A DNA stretch of 64,000 bases from Isoetes taiwanensis (taxonomy: Eukaryota; Streptophyta; Lycopodiopsida; Isoetales; Isoetaceae), in NCBI GenBank assembly GCA_021234155.1, contig JAJEKV010000025.1, positions 15,716,036-15,780,035 of the forward strand, given 5' to 3'. Numbering within the stretch: position 1 is the stretch's first letter; the number at the start of each line of letters is the position of its first letter. The notes beneath the pieces were generated by a model, which saw only the letters and a list, made by a program, of their open reading frames with translations, was not told where the DNA came from and did no database searches. The position numbers were made by a program, and so were the translations under genes. Positions 10,784-21,149 of this stretch are shown here, piece by piece.

Positions 10784-12552
10784 ATGGAGCTGCAACAAGG
10801 CTCTACTTGGCCTTCATTGAAGGAATTGAAACTAGCCGTGAAAGAACATGCCATATCTAACCATATGGAACTGAAAGTGTTAAAGTCAGATAAGACAAGG
10901 TAATTTTGTCATTTCCCTTCTCAGATGCAATTGCTACAAGATTTATGAGCAGCAAATTTCATTTTCTTGTTTACGTGTTTTTCCATTGTAGATACACAGT
11001 GACTTGCAGTGCTGGGAATTGCAATTGGCGTCTTCATGCTTCTATCATAGAAAATGGTCCCCAGTGCGCAATCAAGAAGTTTCAAGTCATAACAACTTGT
11101 CTTTGGAGCGCCTTGGCAACAAAGAAGTTAGTACGGAGTGGCTCGCTAATCGCACTATTGAAAGATTCCGAGAACAGCCTAGTTTGCGGCCAAAAGATCT
11201 CATTGGTGATGTGAGAAGAGAAGAAGGTATAGCAATATCTTATGGTCTTGCATGGAAAGCAAAAGAAGCGGCAAACTCCCAAATCCATGGTGATCACGTA
11301 GAGGCCTATAAGAAATTGGAGGGATATTGTGAAGAAATATTGAAGATGAATCCAGGAAGCATAGCATTTGTTCAGAAGTCTCCTAAGGGTCGTTTCTTTC
11401 GACTTTTTATTGCTTATAATGCTAGTTTGAAGGGATTCTCTTCTTGCAGACTAGTGATAGGTTTAGATGGCACCCATTTAAAGGGACGATATCTTGGTAT
11501 ACTATTGCTCATTTCTGACAATAGATGGGAATGATGGATTGTTTCCAATTGCTTTTGCCGTAGTAAGTGCTGAAAATGATGATAATTGGGTATGGTTCCT
11601 TCAAAATTTGAACAATTGTATGCAGCATGCACAACAAGTCACTTTCATTTCAGATAGACAAAAAGGTTTGGTGGAAGGTGTTGAGATTATTTTTGGGGCA
11701 CAAGTACCTCATGCTTATTGCATGCGCCATTTAGCTGATAATTTTAGGAGGGTCTTCAAGAGTACAACCCTTGTGCATTTGTTATGGAATGCAGCACGTG
11801 CCAATACTGTAGAGAAATATGATGAAGTGATCTCTGAAATAATGCGTGTTGCTAATGCCCAAGCTACCATTTGGATACTTGCTGCAGCTGATCCTATACA
11901 TTGGGCGAACTCAAAATTCAAGGGACAGAGGTATGGTCATCTAACTTCTAATATTGCAGAATCTCTGAATTCTTGGTTGCGTGAACCTAGGGAGTTGCCT
12001 GTGTTAGCTATGTTGGAGTTAATTCGGCATAAGTTAATGACATGGTTCCATGAATGTCGACAACAAGAAGATTCCTACAGAACAGAGGCAGGCCAATATG
12101 CACAGTTGGCATTGACTCCACGTGCTGAGCAGGATGTGAAGAGAGCATGTGATCGTGGGCGCTCTTACCGGATTATTGCAGCATCAGAAGTTGAGTATGA
12201 GATTTTGTCTTCAAAATCTAGGATTGTGAATTTGGAAATGAGAACATGCTCTTGCAGCGAATGGCAGCAGGAGGGTATTCCTTGTGCACATGCAGCATGT
12301 GCAATACTATATAGAAATGCGCGTGTTCAGAGCTATGCTCATCAAGCATTTTTTCTCACTTCCTACTCTGAAACCTATAGGGATATCATGCACCCCGTTA
12401 TTGTTCCTAATGTTCTAGGTACAATGTTGCCTCCAGCAACAAGAAGACCTCCAGGGCGTCCACGAACAAAGAGGATTCGTAAGGGTGAAGAAGAAGTGAA
12501 GGAAGTTCATCATTGTAGTAGATGTAAGGGGACATGCAGGGCACCCATCTAG
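10784..12552 (+). pseudogene. MULE transposase with SWIM zinc finger, two frameshifts
   Basis: Exon 1 (10784-10899) encodes MELQQGSTWPSLKELKLAVK..., a MuDR N-terminal type. An intron (GTAATT...TTGTAG) follows. Exon 2 starts at 10992 with YTVTCSAGNCNWRLHAS. The frame shifts near 11083, continues through RPKDLIGDVRREEG, and reaches the DDE region with LDGTHLKGRYLG. It shifts again near 11505, then IDGNDGLFPIAFAVV, FISDRQKGL, HAYCMRHLADN and an IAESLNSWLRE stretch. The C-terminal part has the SWIM finger CSCSEWQQEGIPCAHA and a basic GRPRTKR tail. Two single-step frameshifts make it a pseudogene as written, unless they are sequencing errors, since the rest is continuous. Confidence 0.88.
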
Positions 12553-12876
12553 TTAGCAATGCGTCCATTGTGTTTATTGTGCTTCAAGACAATATTTATG
12601 AGATTTAAGTTAATCTTGGCCTACTTTGGCATTTGAAATTCTCTTGTTGAATTTTAATGATGTATGGAGCATTCAAAAACAAATGTTTGGGCTCAAGGGC
12701 ATTCCAAACATTTTTGCAAAACTTAAGGGTGTTTTGTGATTCTTGAAACTTTTGAAATTTGAAATAAAACGGTATCAAGGGTATATTGTGAATTTGAAGG
12801 AAACATAAGGGCATTTGAGGAATTATGTCAAAACGTAAGGGTATTTCAACAATTATCAAAACTACATTATACATTG

Positions 12877-12968
12877 TACATTGACCAGGGGCATTACATT
12901 AATATTTGAAAAGTTAGGGGTATGTGGGAAAATATATCAAAACATAAGGGTAATCTGGAGTAATTTTC
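12877..12968 (-). repeat. MULE right terminal inverted repeat
   Basis: Read on the minus strand it begins GAAAATTACTCCAGATTACC and runs to CCCCTGGTCAATGTA, matching the left end. The pairing is dense to the inner boundary and then stops. Confidence 0.85.
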
Positions 12969-13880
12969 GTTCAATTATTAATCTTAATATTCTACAATAA
13001 GGTTGGGACGTTCAATAATACGCACTATATAAATTAATAACAATTACCTGAATGAAGCATCAATCTTTTTCAAAGTTGAGTATGTCCTATATTTAATAAA
13101 CCATTACCAATTGCATTGCTCAAAACACCATTGGTTTTCTTGTTTAAAAATAGGTTTAAGGTTCAAGCCTTTATTATCTTGATGACAAAACCACCAATAG
13201 TTAGTTGATATTTTGTAACAAGTAGACATTTTCTTGTATTGTTTATATATAAAGAGTAGACAACTTCATAAAGAAACCACTCTAATTTGCACAAACAAGT
13301 GAAAGCTCAAATTGTTAGTGGTTTATGGATCCACCTACTTAAATCATAGCAATAAACCAAATACACAAACTACCGTAAAGAACTACGATGGTCAACTATG
13401 ATAGTAAACTAGCAAAACAAAACATATACAAGAACTAGACTGTGTAGCTAGTAGTAGTTATTCAACATATTAACCCACTTAGTAATATTAGTTTATTATA
13501 GTAGTTTTATGTAAAAACTATTTCAGAAAACTGATAACAATTATTTTTTGGGGGCCTTGTGTTTGATGACCAAATTCCCATCTATCAACCTTTGATCCGT
13601 GATCACTTCCATTACCTTCATACCTATAACTTCTGATTTACTTTGCTTTTACCAGGTACAATTTTGGCACAAAGACTCAACTGGTTGGGGATTCAGGAAT
13701 TTTATTACACAAATCTCCTCGGATCCAAAGTTTTTGAACTATATTATTTTGCTCTACTTCTGCTATTTTAAGCTACTCTAGAATATTTTTAGCTTAAATC
13801 TAATGGTCTATCTCCATGGAGATGCCTATGACATTATGTAATTGTTTTCTATAATTAATGACTAAAAAGCTTCTTTCTCT
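12969..13880. other. No gene recognised
   Basis: AT-rich sequence between the MULE and a LINE fragment. The only structured part is an A-run of about 20 at 13881-13901 directly before the LINE fragment, which may be the poly(A) of another retroposed sequence. Confidence 0.5.
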
Positions 13881-13904
13881 AAAAAAAAAAAAAAAAAAAA
13901 ATGA

Positions 13905-14333
13905 CAACAAGGAGAGTAGGGTCTTGCTGTATCACAAGACCCTACCCTTTCTATGCTTTTTTACTCATTGCTCTTTCCCGTCAGCCAAGGCTTCCCTCAT
14001 TCACTTACCAGGGACAAGATGTAGAGGTGGCTCCGACCTACAAGCACTTGGGGATCGAAGTTCTCAACTACCACCATTGGGATCTTTGCCATCGTAGGGT
14101 TCTTGGGTCATGGCGGGTTGGAAAGCACTATATGCCATGCGAACAACAACCACAAGGCGAGTTGTATGCACGGGGCCACGATCACACTTGTTTCGGGCCT
14201 TAGTCGAAATTTGGTCCTTTTTGTATGGGGCGAAGTGTGGGGTCCCAAGTGATATCCCTCAACACACGGAATGACCTCGGCGGGTGCGTAGGCCCTTCTT
14301 GGCACGGGCCCTTGGGGTGAAGTCCACAATTCC
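13905..14333 (+). mobile_element. LINE reverse-transcriptase 3' fragment
   Basis: A plus-strand frame includes FTYQGQDVEVAPTYKHLGIE and, after a frameshift, GWKALYAMR-like and LFRALVEIWSFLYGAKCGVP-like segments. These correspond to the region after the YADD motif in plant LINEs, with YKYLGIE and later LF..LV.PV.LYG. The same family is present in fuller form at 15.9-20.5 kb. The fragment ends where the gypsy LTR begins at 14334, so it predates that insertion. Confidence 0.65.
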
Positions 14334-15818
14334 TATGACGCCCCTACTCATATACTGATTGCTCTCACCGTGATAAAAACAGAGTTCATCCCCATACCAG
14401 CTCCATCTTTACAAGGCCCTCCACGTATCACCGCAACCTTGACGAAGTTCCAAATGGGAAGAATGAAGGGGTCATTTTACTTTGTCCCTCGGAGGCCTAC
14501 CTAGTCAGCTGGCGTAACATACATGTAAGTATACATACATCAACATCATATAACCATCACGAAGGATGGCTCACCACATATCTGCGACAGAGATCAGTAC
14601 ATCACATATGGAGATCCTACAAGGCTCGGACTCAAGGGGGATGACTGACGGCTTGGGCCTCCAGAAGTCATTGCGAAAGTAATTCATGGCAATTGGATTT
14701 GGTCGGGCATAAGAACATGGCTTAGGGTAGTCCACTCCATCCGCCCCTCCCGCACACTTTGCAAAGTAGGTTGAAAAGTCTTGGGGACTCGATCAGCCGG
14801 GATGCATAGCCAAAGGGGATACTCTTGGGTTGCATCTCCCCAGTTCCGATGGGGCAGGTAGGGATTGCTCCCACCAGAGGCTGGCATGCTGACTCAAGGT
14901 GACTAGAGGGCCACTGCCCCTACTCGACTGAACTCCATGGAAGGTGTCCACCACCCCAAGAGTGTCGAACCCATGCAAAGCCCGCACGCAGTAGTCCCCG
15001 ATAGGCTTTACTACCAGAGGGACGTGATCATGAGCCAGGACATGAACCTCCTTGTAAGCCAGTCTGGCCCCTCCACCCACAACCAGGTGTGGCTCTTGTA
15101 CACAGGCCGAATTTAATAGTGCATTAAAGAGGACTAGCTAGGAGCATCAACTACTAGGCTTTTAGGGCCTCTACCCCCCTTCCCAATACATTGATCATCA
15201 TCACATATATATCATAGAAGAACTAAAGAACAAGATTTAATCTAAATCACAGAAGTTAGGTTCTTTAGTTATGGCTTGATATCTAGAGGTCTAGATGGCT
15301 GCTATGGGAAATTCAATAGGCTAAACCTACTTACTCTATGCCTGGGAGGCGGATTAGACTATTGAATTGGCAAAATACCTGATCCCTGGCTTGCTCCTCC
15401 TGCTCTGAACGCGTCCATGTTGCTGAACTGCTTGAAGATGAAGCCGGAAAGGGAAGCTGATGAGCTGGGCTGCTCAGATAGACTTCGGGAGTCGAGATTA
15501 GCTCTTGGAGCAAGCGAAACAGAGCTCTAGAAGGTTGTGGACGGAATTGGAAAGTTAGGGTTTGGATACCTTAAATAGGCTATCAGTTAGGGCTAGGGTT
15601 TCCAACGACCCTTGAGTTGCCCACTTATTATTTAAGTGGCCTAAAGTGCACACATGAATAAATGTGCACACACTTGCAAGTTGCCCCCTAGGGTGCTACT
15701 TGCTTAGCTACACGTCGGCGCATTAACGCCGATCGGGATGGCGCGGTACGCTGCGTGACGATGCAAGATGCAAAGATAATCCCCGGGACCGTGATAATCG
15801 TGGTGATGGAACGTCACA
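14334..15818 (-). repeat. 3' LTR of the giant gypsy element
   Basis: It is homologous over its full length to 42200-43729, for example ACCATCACGAAGGATGGCTC, TGATGAGCTGGGCT and the sequence ending CGTCACA. Differences include many 1-5 bp indels besides substitutions. On the minus strand it starts TGTGACGTTCC and ends with TCATA where the other copy has TCACA. Open frames inside it are shadows. Confidence 0.9.
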
Positions 15819-15831
15819 TTCTCCCCACCTT
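15819..15831 (-). other. Polypurine tract
   Basis: On the minus strand AAGGTGGGGAGAA lies immediately before the TGTGACG start of the 3' LTR, the expected place for the plus-strand primer in reverse transcription. A related CAAGGTGGGGAGA word recurs about 40 bp away (near 15863-15875). Confidence 0.75.
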
Positions 15832-15957
15832 GAAAATGATGCTGTCCGCAGCATCGTGGGTCTCCCCACCTTGGGATCTTCTTGTCCTGCAACCAACTTG
15901 ATGCATACAATTTATTATTCTAACCCGCTTGGGCTCCCGTCCTTGGGAGTGCCCGAG

Positions 15958-16269
15958 ATGGGCAAACGGAAGGGGGGATCTCCCAGCAAGGGAGATCCAG
16001 AGGAAGAATCTATCGCTGACCTCCTGCAGATGATAAAAGACCTTAGAGATGAAGTGAAAATGTCGAATCAAACTATCAAAAATTTGCAGGAAGAGAACAA
16101 GGATCTGAAAACATGCATGTTAGCTACCTTCGGTGACCTAAAAAGAACAGGTGATTTGATGTTGCAAGCCCATCAGGAGCTTAAGGAATCATGCCTCATG
16201 CAATTCCGTGAACTCAAGCAATTGATACTTGAGAACAAAGAAGGCCGAAAAACATCGAGACCCTATTGA
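15958..16269 (+). CDS. LINE ORF1-like coiled-coil protein
   Basis: From MGKRKGGSPSKGDPEEES onward a 104-codon frame contains a heptad-rich stretch (LLQMIKDLRDEVKMSNQTI and IKNLQEENKDLKTCM...). A basic start followed by a coiled coil is typical of LINE ORF1 RNA-binding proteins. It ends at TGA after KTSRPY and is likely truncated, since no zinc knuckle or RRM is visible. The annotation rests on position before EN/RT. Confidence 0.5.
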   Translation: MGKRKGGSPSKGDPEEESIADLLQMIKDLRDEVKMSNQTIKNLQEENKDLKTCMLATFGDLKRTGDLMLQAHQELKESCLMQFRELKQLILENKEGRKTSRPY

Positions 16270-16927
16270 GGAATTTCAAAGCAAATGATGAGGGCTATGA
16301 TCGACCCTCTTCTTTTCAACATGAACAAATTGCGAGACAAGATTACATACAAAATTGAACACCAAGTCTCATCGATGCTTGACCAAAGACATCTTGAACA
16401 AGAAGACAGAGCATCCGGGGCTATGAATATTATAATTTAATTTGAATGAGCAAGAAGTAGAGAACACACTAGACACGCTTAGTGACTTCTTTACCTCAAC
16501 TATGCATCCGGCTGATCCGAATATGAAGTCCCCGAGAAGACTTGGACGCAAGAGGAAGGGAAACACCGCCCAATTTTGGTCAGTTTACAAACATTGAGGC
16601 TCGAGAACGGTCATGCGAAGATAGGGCTCATCTCAAAGGACATAGGATATGGTTGAATGATGACCTCACCATCCAAAGCCCAGAACATGAAAGAAAGAAA
16701 CTCTTGGATGAAGTGAAGAAGTTACGATTAGAAGGGAAATTTGCATATGTTGCGTGGGCAACAAAGTGGTGGTAATGAAATATGAAATAGGGAGACCAGA
16801 CCCTCGAACCTTTCAAGCTTGGAACCTTCACGGCTTCAATGAGTCCAAGGTACTCAAGAACATTGACTTCTTTAAACAATTTGATGTGCTTACTTTCACG
16901 TAAACATGGGAACATGAAGCCAATCGC

Positions 16928-17640
16928 TTGATTGATATCCCAAACTTTATTTTGCTTGAATCACTGAACTTATTGAATGGTAGTCAACGAGGCTGGGGTG
17001 GCATAGCATGCTTTGTGAAAAAAGACATTTTGCATAATGTGGCAGTAGTAAAGAAATGCTCAGTAAACCAATATATTTGGATATGCTTACAGGGGAAAAT
17101 TTACATTGCCATTGCCTATTTTGCCCCGTTAGATCCCTACCCATCACGCATTTATAGTCATCCAGGAATGGATGCCAATGATACATTCTCAGCTCATGCC
17201 ACAGACCTTGCTGTTTTCAAAACAAAAGGGCCCGAGATTTGTGATTGGAGACCTCAATGGAAGATTGGGGAATAGACAGGGCATCTTTGTTGAGTGGCGA
17301 AGGAAATGACCTATGGCTGCTAGAACATTCAGATCCTGCATATGCTTGGCCTCGGCAAACCCTTGATCTAAGATCAAATTTGATGGGAAACCATGTGATC
17401 TCCTTGTGTGAATCGCTGGACCTGATTGTATACAATGGCATTCAAACTTTTCCAAAGTCTTGTGGATACACTTGCTTCCAGCCAAACGGTAGCAGCACAG
17501 TAGACCTCTTGCTTGGAAGCCCAGAACACTTGCATTATATCAAAGACTTTGAGGTTCAAGGGATGTGTTGTGACTCAGATCATTCTCCTCGCACACTCGG
17601 ATTGAATATGCACGTAAACTGCCTTCACAGAGACTGTAAT
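16928..17640 (+). pseudogene. LINE apurinic-type endonuclease domain
   Basis: Frame pieces include GWGGIACFVKKDI, then IAIAYFAPLDPYPSR, then GDLNGRLGNRQGIF (near 17237, a GDxN catalytic box), then GSSTVDLLLGSPEHL and the terminal SDHSPRTLGL (the SDH box, near 17575). These are the motifs of exonuclease/endonuclease/phosphatase LINE nucleases in order. Two or more frame changes separate them. Confidence 0.75.
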
Positions 17641-17869
17641 TTCAAGCAAAAACTAAAGATAGATTATGCATTGGCAGAGACATATGAAATGGCAGTTGAA
17701 AAAACTATTGAAAATGCAAGTTGGCCAGTGGACCTGATGGATGGATATAAGAAACCTGAAAGAAGTCCTTCTACACAAGAAAGTCAAGTATTTGGACATA
17801 CCAAACCATTTAAAACCGTGGCTATATTAATAAAAAATGGTATGACAAGGAATGCACACAGGCTAAATC

Positions 17870-20300
17870 TGCTTTGAAAAATGCGCAAGACAAGGAAGGG
17901 GCAATGAAACACTATAAAAAGCTAGTCAAACGGAAGAAACGGGATTGGCTACGTGTACACCACCAAAAAACAGAGTCCGTGGATTGCGCGATCTATCCAA
18001 GGTTATTTTGGAAGCGTCTTTGCAAAGGTGGCGGAGGTAGGTCTAAAACATCACAAGAAAAGACTTATTGGGCTGGATTTCGAATTATATCATGTCCCGC
18101 ATTGCGCTAACATGACATTAGATCCCAAAAGCTCGCATCACTATTTTCTATATCCGATCTTAAGCAAGCATTACAGGACTCGGTAATGGCAAGGCTTTTG
18201 ATGTTACAGGTCTCTCATCGAGCTCATTAAATGGGGTGATGCAACACATGAAAGACTATTGGACCTATGCAATAATTCTCTAATAAATGGAGAATTTCCT
18301 GCATTTGGTACTTGAGCGAGTAATTCCAATCTTTAAAACCCGGCGACAAAAAGATGACATACGCAATTATAGAACTATCTTGATTAGTTCTATTTTTTCA
18401 AAATATTCGCAAAGAATGCTTGAAAAAAAAAGATTTCCGAGTGGGCTGATGTAAATGATGTGCGGGCTTATGGTCAAGCCGGGCTTGACGTGGACACTCA
18501 ACACTTGACCACACCTAGTGTCCCCCGTGTCATAGCCGAAGGTGCAAAGGGCTTTGGCAACCTGAGGTTCATGGCTTTTATTGATCTTGCTAAAGCATTT
18601 GACAGAGTAGACAGAGTACATTTAGAAGCCGACTCGAAATTATAGAAGTTCCTTAGAACTCGCACAAGCAAGAGCATGTCTATATAGGCAAGTCCCTCGA
18701 TAGAACTTTCCTTTCCCTTTGAGGGAGAAGAGAAGATCTTAAGCACAATTGGAGTGAAGCAGGGCTGTCCCTGCTCGCCAACATTATTTGGATTATACAT
18801 TGATGAGGTAGAGAACTGGCTTGCTAGATTGGGGGGAGTTGGCGCTCAGTTGGGATGCTACCTGATCCAAGTCCTCCTATTTGCAGATGATATAGTGCTG
18901 ATTTCTAAGACAAAAGGGACTCCAAAGACACCTAGATGTTTTACATGAGTTTTGTACTCATAAAAGAATGACCATCAACGCTTCAAAATCCAAAATAATG
19001 GTCTTGGGCACACGAGAAAAATTCAGCTTTTTGGTAGGAGGGACAACTATTGAACAAGTATCTGATTACAAATATCTAGGTATTGAGGTCTCAGACAATT
19101 ACAATTGGAAGAAGGCTGCCTCAAAGCGTGCTTCTGGGGGGCTTAGAGGGTAAAAGCATGTTAAGGTGTACCACTTTTGGAACCTGCAAAAGTACATACA
19201 CTAGGTACTTTAGAACTGGGTACTTTCTCATTTTTCTTTACATTAAAACTAGTACAAAAGTTCAAAATAAAAGTCAAGGACGTGTTAATATTCAAAGTTA
19301 GGATAAATATAATGCTATCGAAGACCAAAATATATATAAAAGTTTTAAAATGTACCTTTTATTGACATATTACACAGGTACCCAGTACCCAGTCCTGGGT
19401 ACCTTTTTAGGTATTTTTTTAGTCACTAAATAATACTTTTTAAGGGACACCCTAACATGCTTTCACCCTAGAGCATTATATAGCATGTTTTATTCATGTC
19501 GTACTAATAATTTGTGGCATTGGAAAACTAGGAGACTTCTTTTTATCTTTTGAATGGTGAAACCGTGAGTCTATCTGGGTGCCCAAATCAGGGGACACAA
19601 GCTATCCAAGCAAAGCTGGGCATCCATTGAAAAAGTGCAGAAGAGATATTTGATGGAAGAACTTGGAGTAAAGTCTCAAACGCCTTACTGTATTATGCTA
19701 GCAGAAGCGGGATTGCTTCCTTTAGAGATTGAAGCCCTTTGTTGTACAATCACATATATCAATCGATAGGTGAAAAGCTTCTCAAAAGACCCGACCTCCT
19801 CAGCAAGCTATCTTATGCTCGAGAGCAAAGGGTGGTACTACCAAGTATGCAAGTGGGCTGAAAGTTGGCATCTTAGCGGCCCGTCATGGCCTTCTTCAAG
19901 AAAAATTGAAAGAGGTAAGGAACAAGTCCACCGGGGGTGTATTGAACTTCTTTGTGGGCGGATACTAGTGTGAAACAACAATTTTATAGGGTTGAAATAT
20001 GTGACCGCTCTACTTATGTGGAACAGCCATATTTGACATCTAACATTAGTAGACGCAATGAAGTTATGATCTCTCATTCGCACTTCTTCTCATCATTTGC
20101 ATGTGGAAACGGGTCGTTGGTATGGCACACCACGACATCAAAGGTACTTGTCCCCGCTATTGCACGGATCCTAAGATAGAAACGAACCGCACACTTTCTT
20201 AGAATGCCCAAAGATATGAGAGCATTAGAACCAATTTTGATATAGACTTTGCACAAGCTTGAAAGATCTGAATATGTCCCATACAATAAACTCAAATCAT
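17870..20300 (+). pseudogene. LINE reverse transcriptase, interrupted
   Basis: Motif A is FMAFIDLAKAFDRVDR-like (about 18570-18615), motif B is GVKQGCPCSPTLFGLYIDEV (about 18750-18810), and motif C is LLFADDIVLISK (about 18878-18912). KYLGIEVSDNYNWKK follows at about 19070. After the MITE the frame resumes with SIEKVQKRYLMEELGVKSQT- and LAEAGLLPLEIEAL-like residues (about 19620-19740). A CETGRW-like C-terminal region is near 20100. Multiple frame changes make it inactive as written. Confidence 0.8.
19148..19468. mobile_element. 321-bp MITE with TAGA target-site duplication
   Basis: The left tip GGGTAAAAGCATGTTAAGGT and the right tip, whose reverse complement is GGGTGAAAGCATGTTAGGGT, form inverted repeats. 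TAGA flanks both sides (19144-19147 and 19469-19472). The interior is non-coding and AT-rich, with repeated GGTAC words. Removing the insert brings the LINE reading frame back together. The superfamily is not clear from a 4-bp TSD and a GGGT tip. Confidence 0.78.
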
Positions 20301-20458
20301 ACATCAAGATGGTGTGGAAGAAAGAGCAGAAATTATGGAATTATATGACAACATGAGCACCCTTGAGGCAAGTGGTGCCTTTGAATAGTTCATAAATAAA
20401 ACTCTCGATGTACTTTGTCGCCAGTTGGACCTGAGGGTCTTTAATGGCGTGATTAATA

Positions 20459-20478
20459 TATTATTATTATTATTATTA
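20459..20478 (+). repeat. (TTA)n tail of the LINE
   Basis: A run of TTATTATTATTATTATTA marks the 3' end of the LINE. Microsatellite rather than poly(A) tails occur in several LINE clades. Confidence 0.7.
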
Positions 20479-20485
20479 CGATTAC

Positions 20486-21149
20486 ACAATTATTAGAATT
20501 ACTCTAAGGTAATATTTTTAGAACATTACTACGACATTACATTATCCCAATAACTTATCAATTTATAACTTCATTAAAGTAAGGTACTTACTAGCCTCAC
20601 TTAATACAAGATTTAAGTTTATCAAAATTTAGCAATTTCATATAAAAATTATCTTTCCAGGTACCCTTCATTCCTTGCAACACGTTTCAACAACTTGTGT
20701 TGCAAGTCTTCGTAGCTCGACCTCCTTGCCCTCCGGAGCGCTCTATTGGCCTGCAGGTTGGTTGATACTACGTTAGTACCATTTTAATTATTAATAATAT
20801 TATGGTTATAAAGGAACCACCCATCTAATTAACTAAATGAATGCACGAATAATCTCCGCCAGGGAAGAGGATGCTTCTTCCATCGTTGGCGTGAGACAAG
20901 CGCCTATAATGCCTATACCTGCATGTCCTTTCCCTCCGGACATAACACCTTCTGATGCAACATTGCTCATGTTCACCCGTTTTCCTAACTAATTCAAGCA
21001 CAACCACGGCATGTCATGTCTCACATTACACCACATCCTAGATCACCGTGGTGGTCCCATCATCGGTAATGATGCACGCATGCAACCCATACTTAGCATA
21101 GGCTGCATGCGTAGATTAATCTTAACTACACATGAAATTAATCTACACT
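20486..21149. other. Gypsy 3' untranslated stretch, no gene
   Basis: AT-rich sequence between the LINE tail and the end of integrase. No domain is recognised. Confidence 0.5.

Larger units (their letters stand above)
10041..12968 (+). mobile_element. Complete MULE (Mutator-like) DNA transposon
   Basis: The left end (10041-10130) and the right end (12877-12968) are inverted copies of about 90 bp at roughly 90% identity. Both contain CTCCAGATTACCCTTATGTT, CATACCCCT or ATACCCCTGA and ATGCCCCTGGTCAATGTA. Long TIRs around a SWIM-containing transposase define a MULE. The 9 bases on each side (AAAAAAAGG left, GTTCAATTA right) do not match, so no TSD remains visible or the exact end is displaced by a few bases. 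Confidence 0.88.
15925..20485 (+). mobile_element. LINE inserted in the gypsy 3' region, with (ATT)n tail
   Basis: On the plus strand: a coiled-coil ORF1, an apurinic-type endonuclease, a reverse transcriptase and a C-terminal segment, ending in a (TTA)n run at 20459-20478. The boundaries are approximate. An imperfect ACAATTTATTATTCTA / ACAATTATTAGAATTA pair at about 15908 and 20482 may be the remains of a target-site duplication. Stops and frameshifts are frequent, and a MITE (19148-19468) interrupts RT. Confidence 0.78.

Noticed and set aside
14334..15818. Several LTR frames of 60-95 codons
   Set aside because: The two LTR copies do not preserve any frame in common, and the PBS and PPT show these are LTRs.
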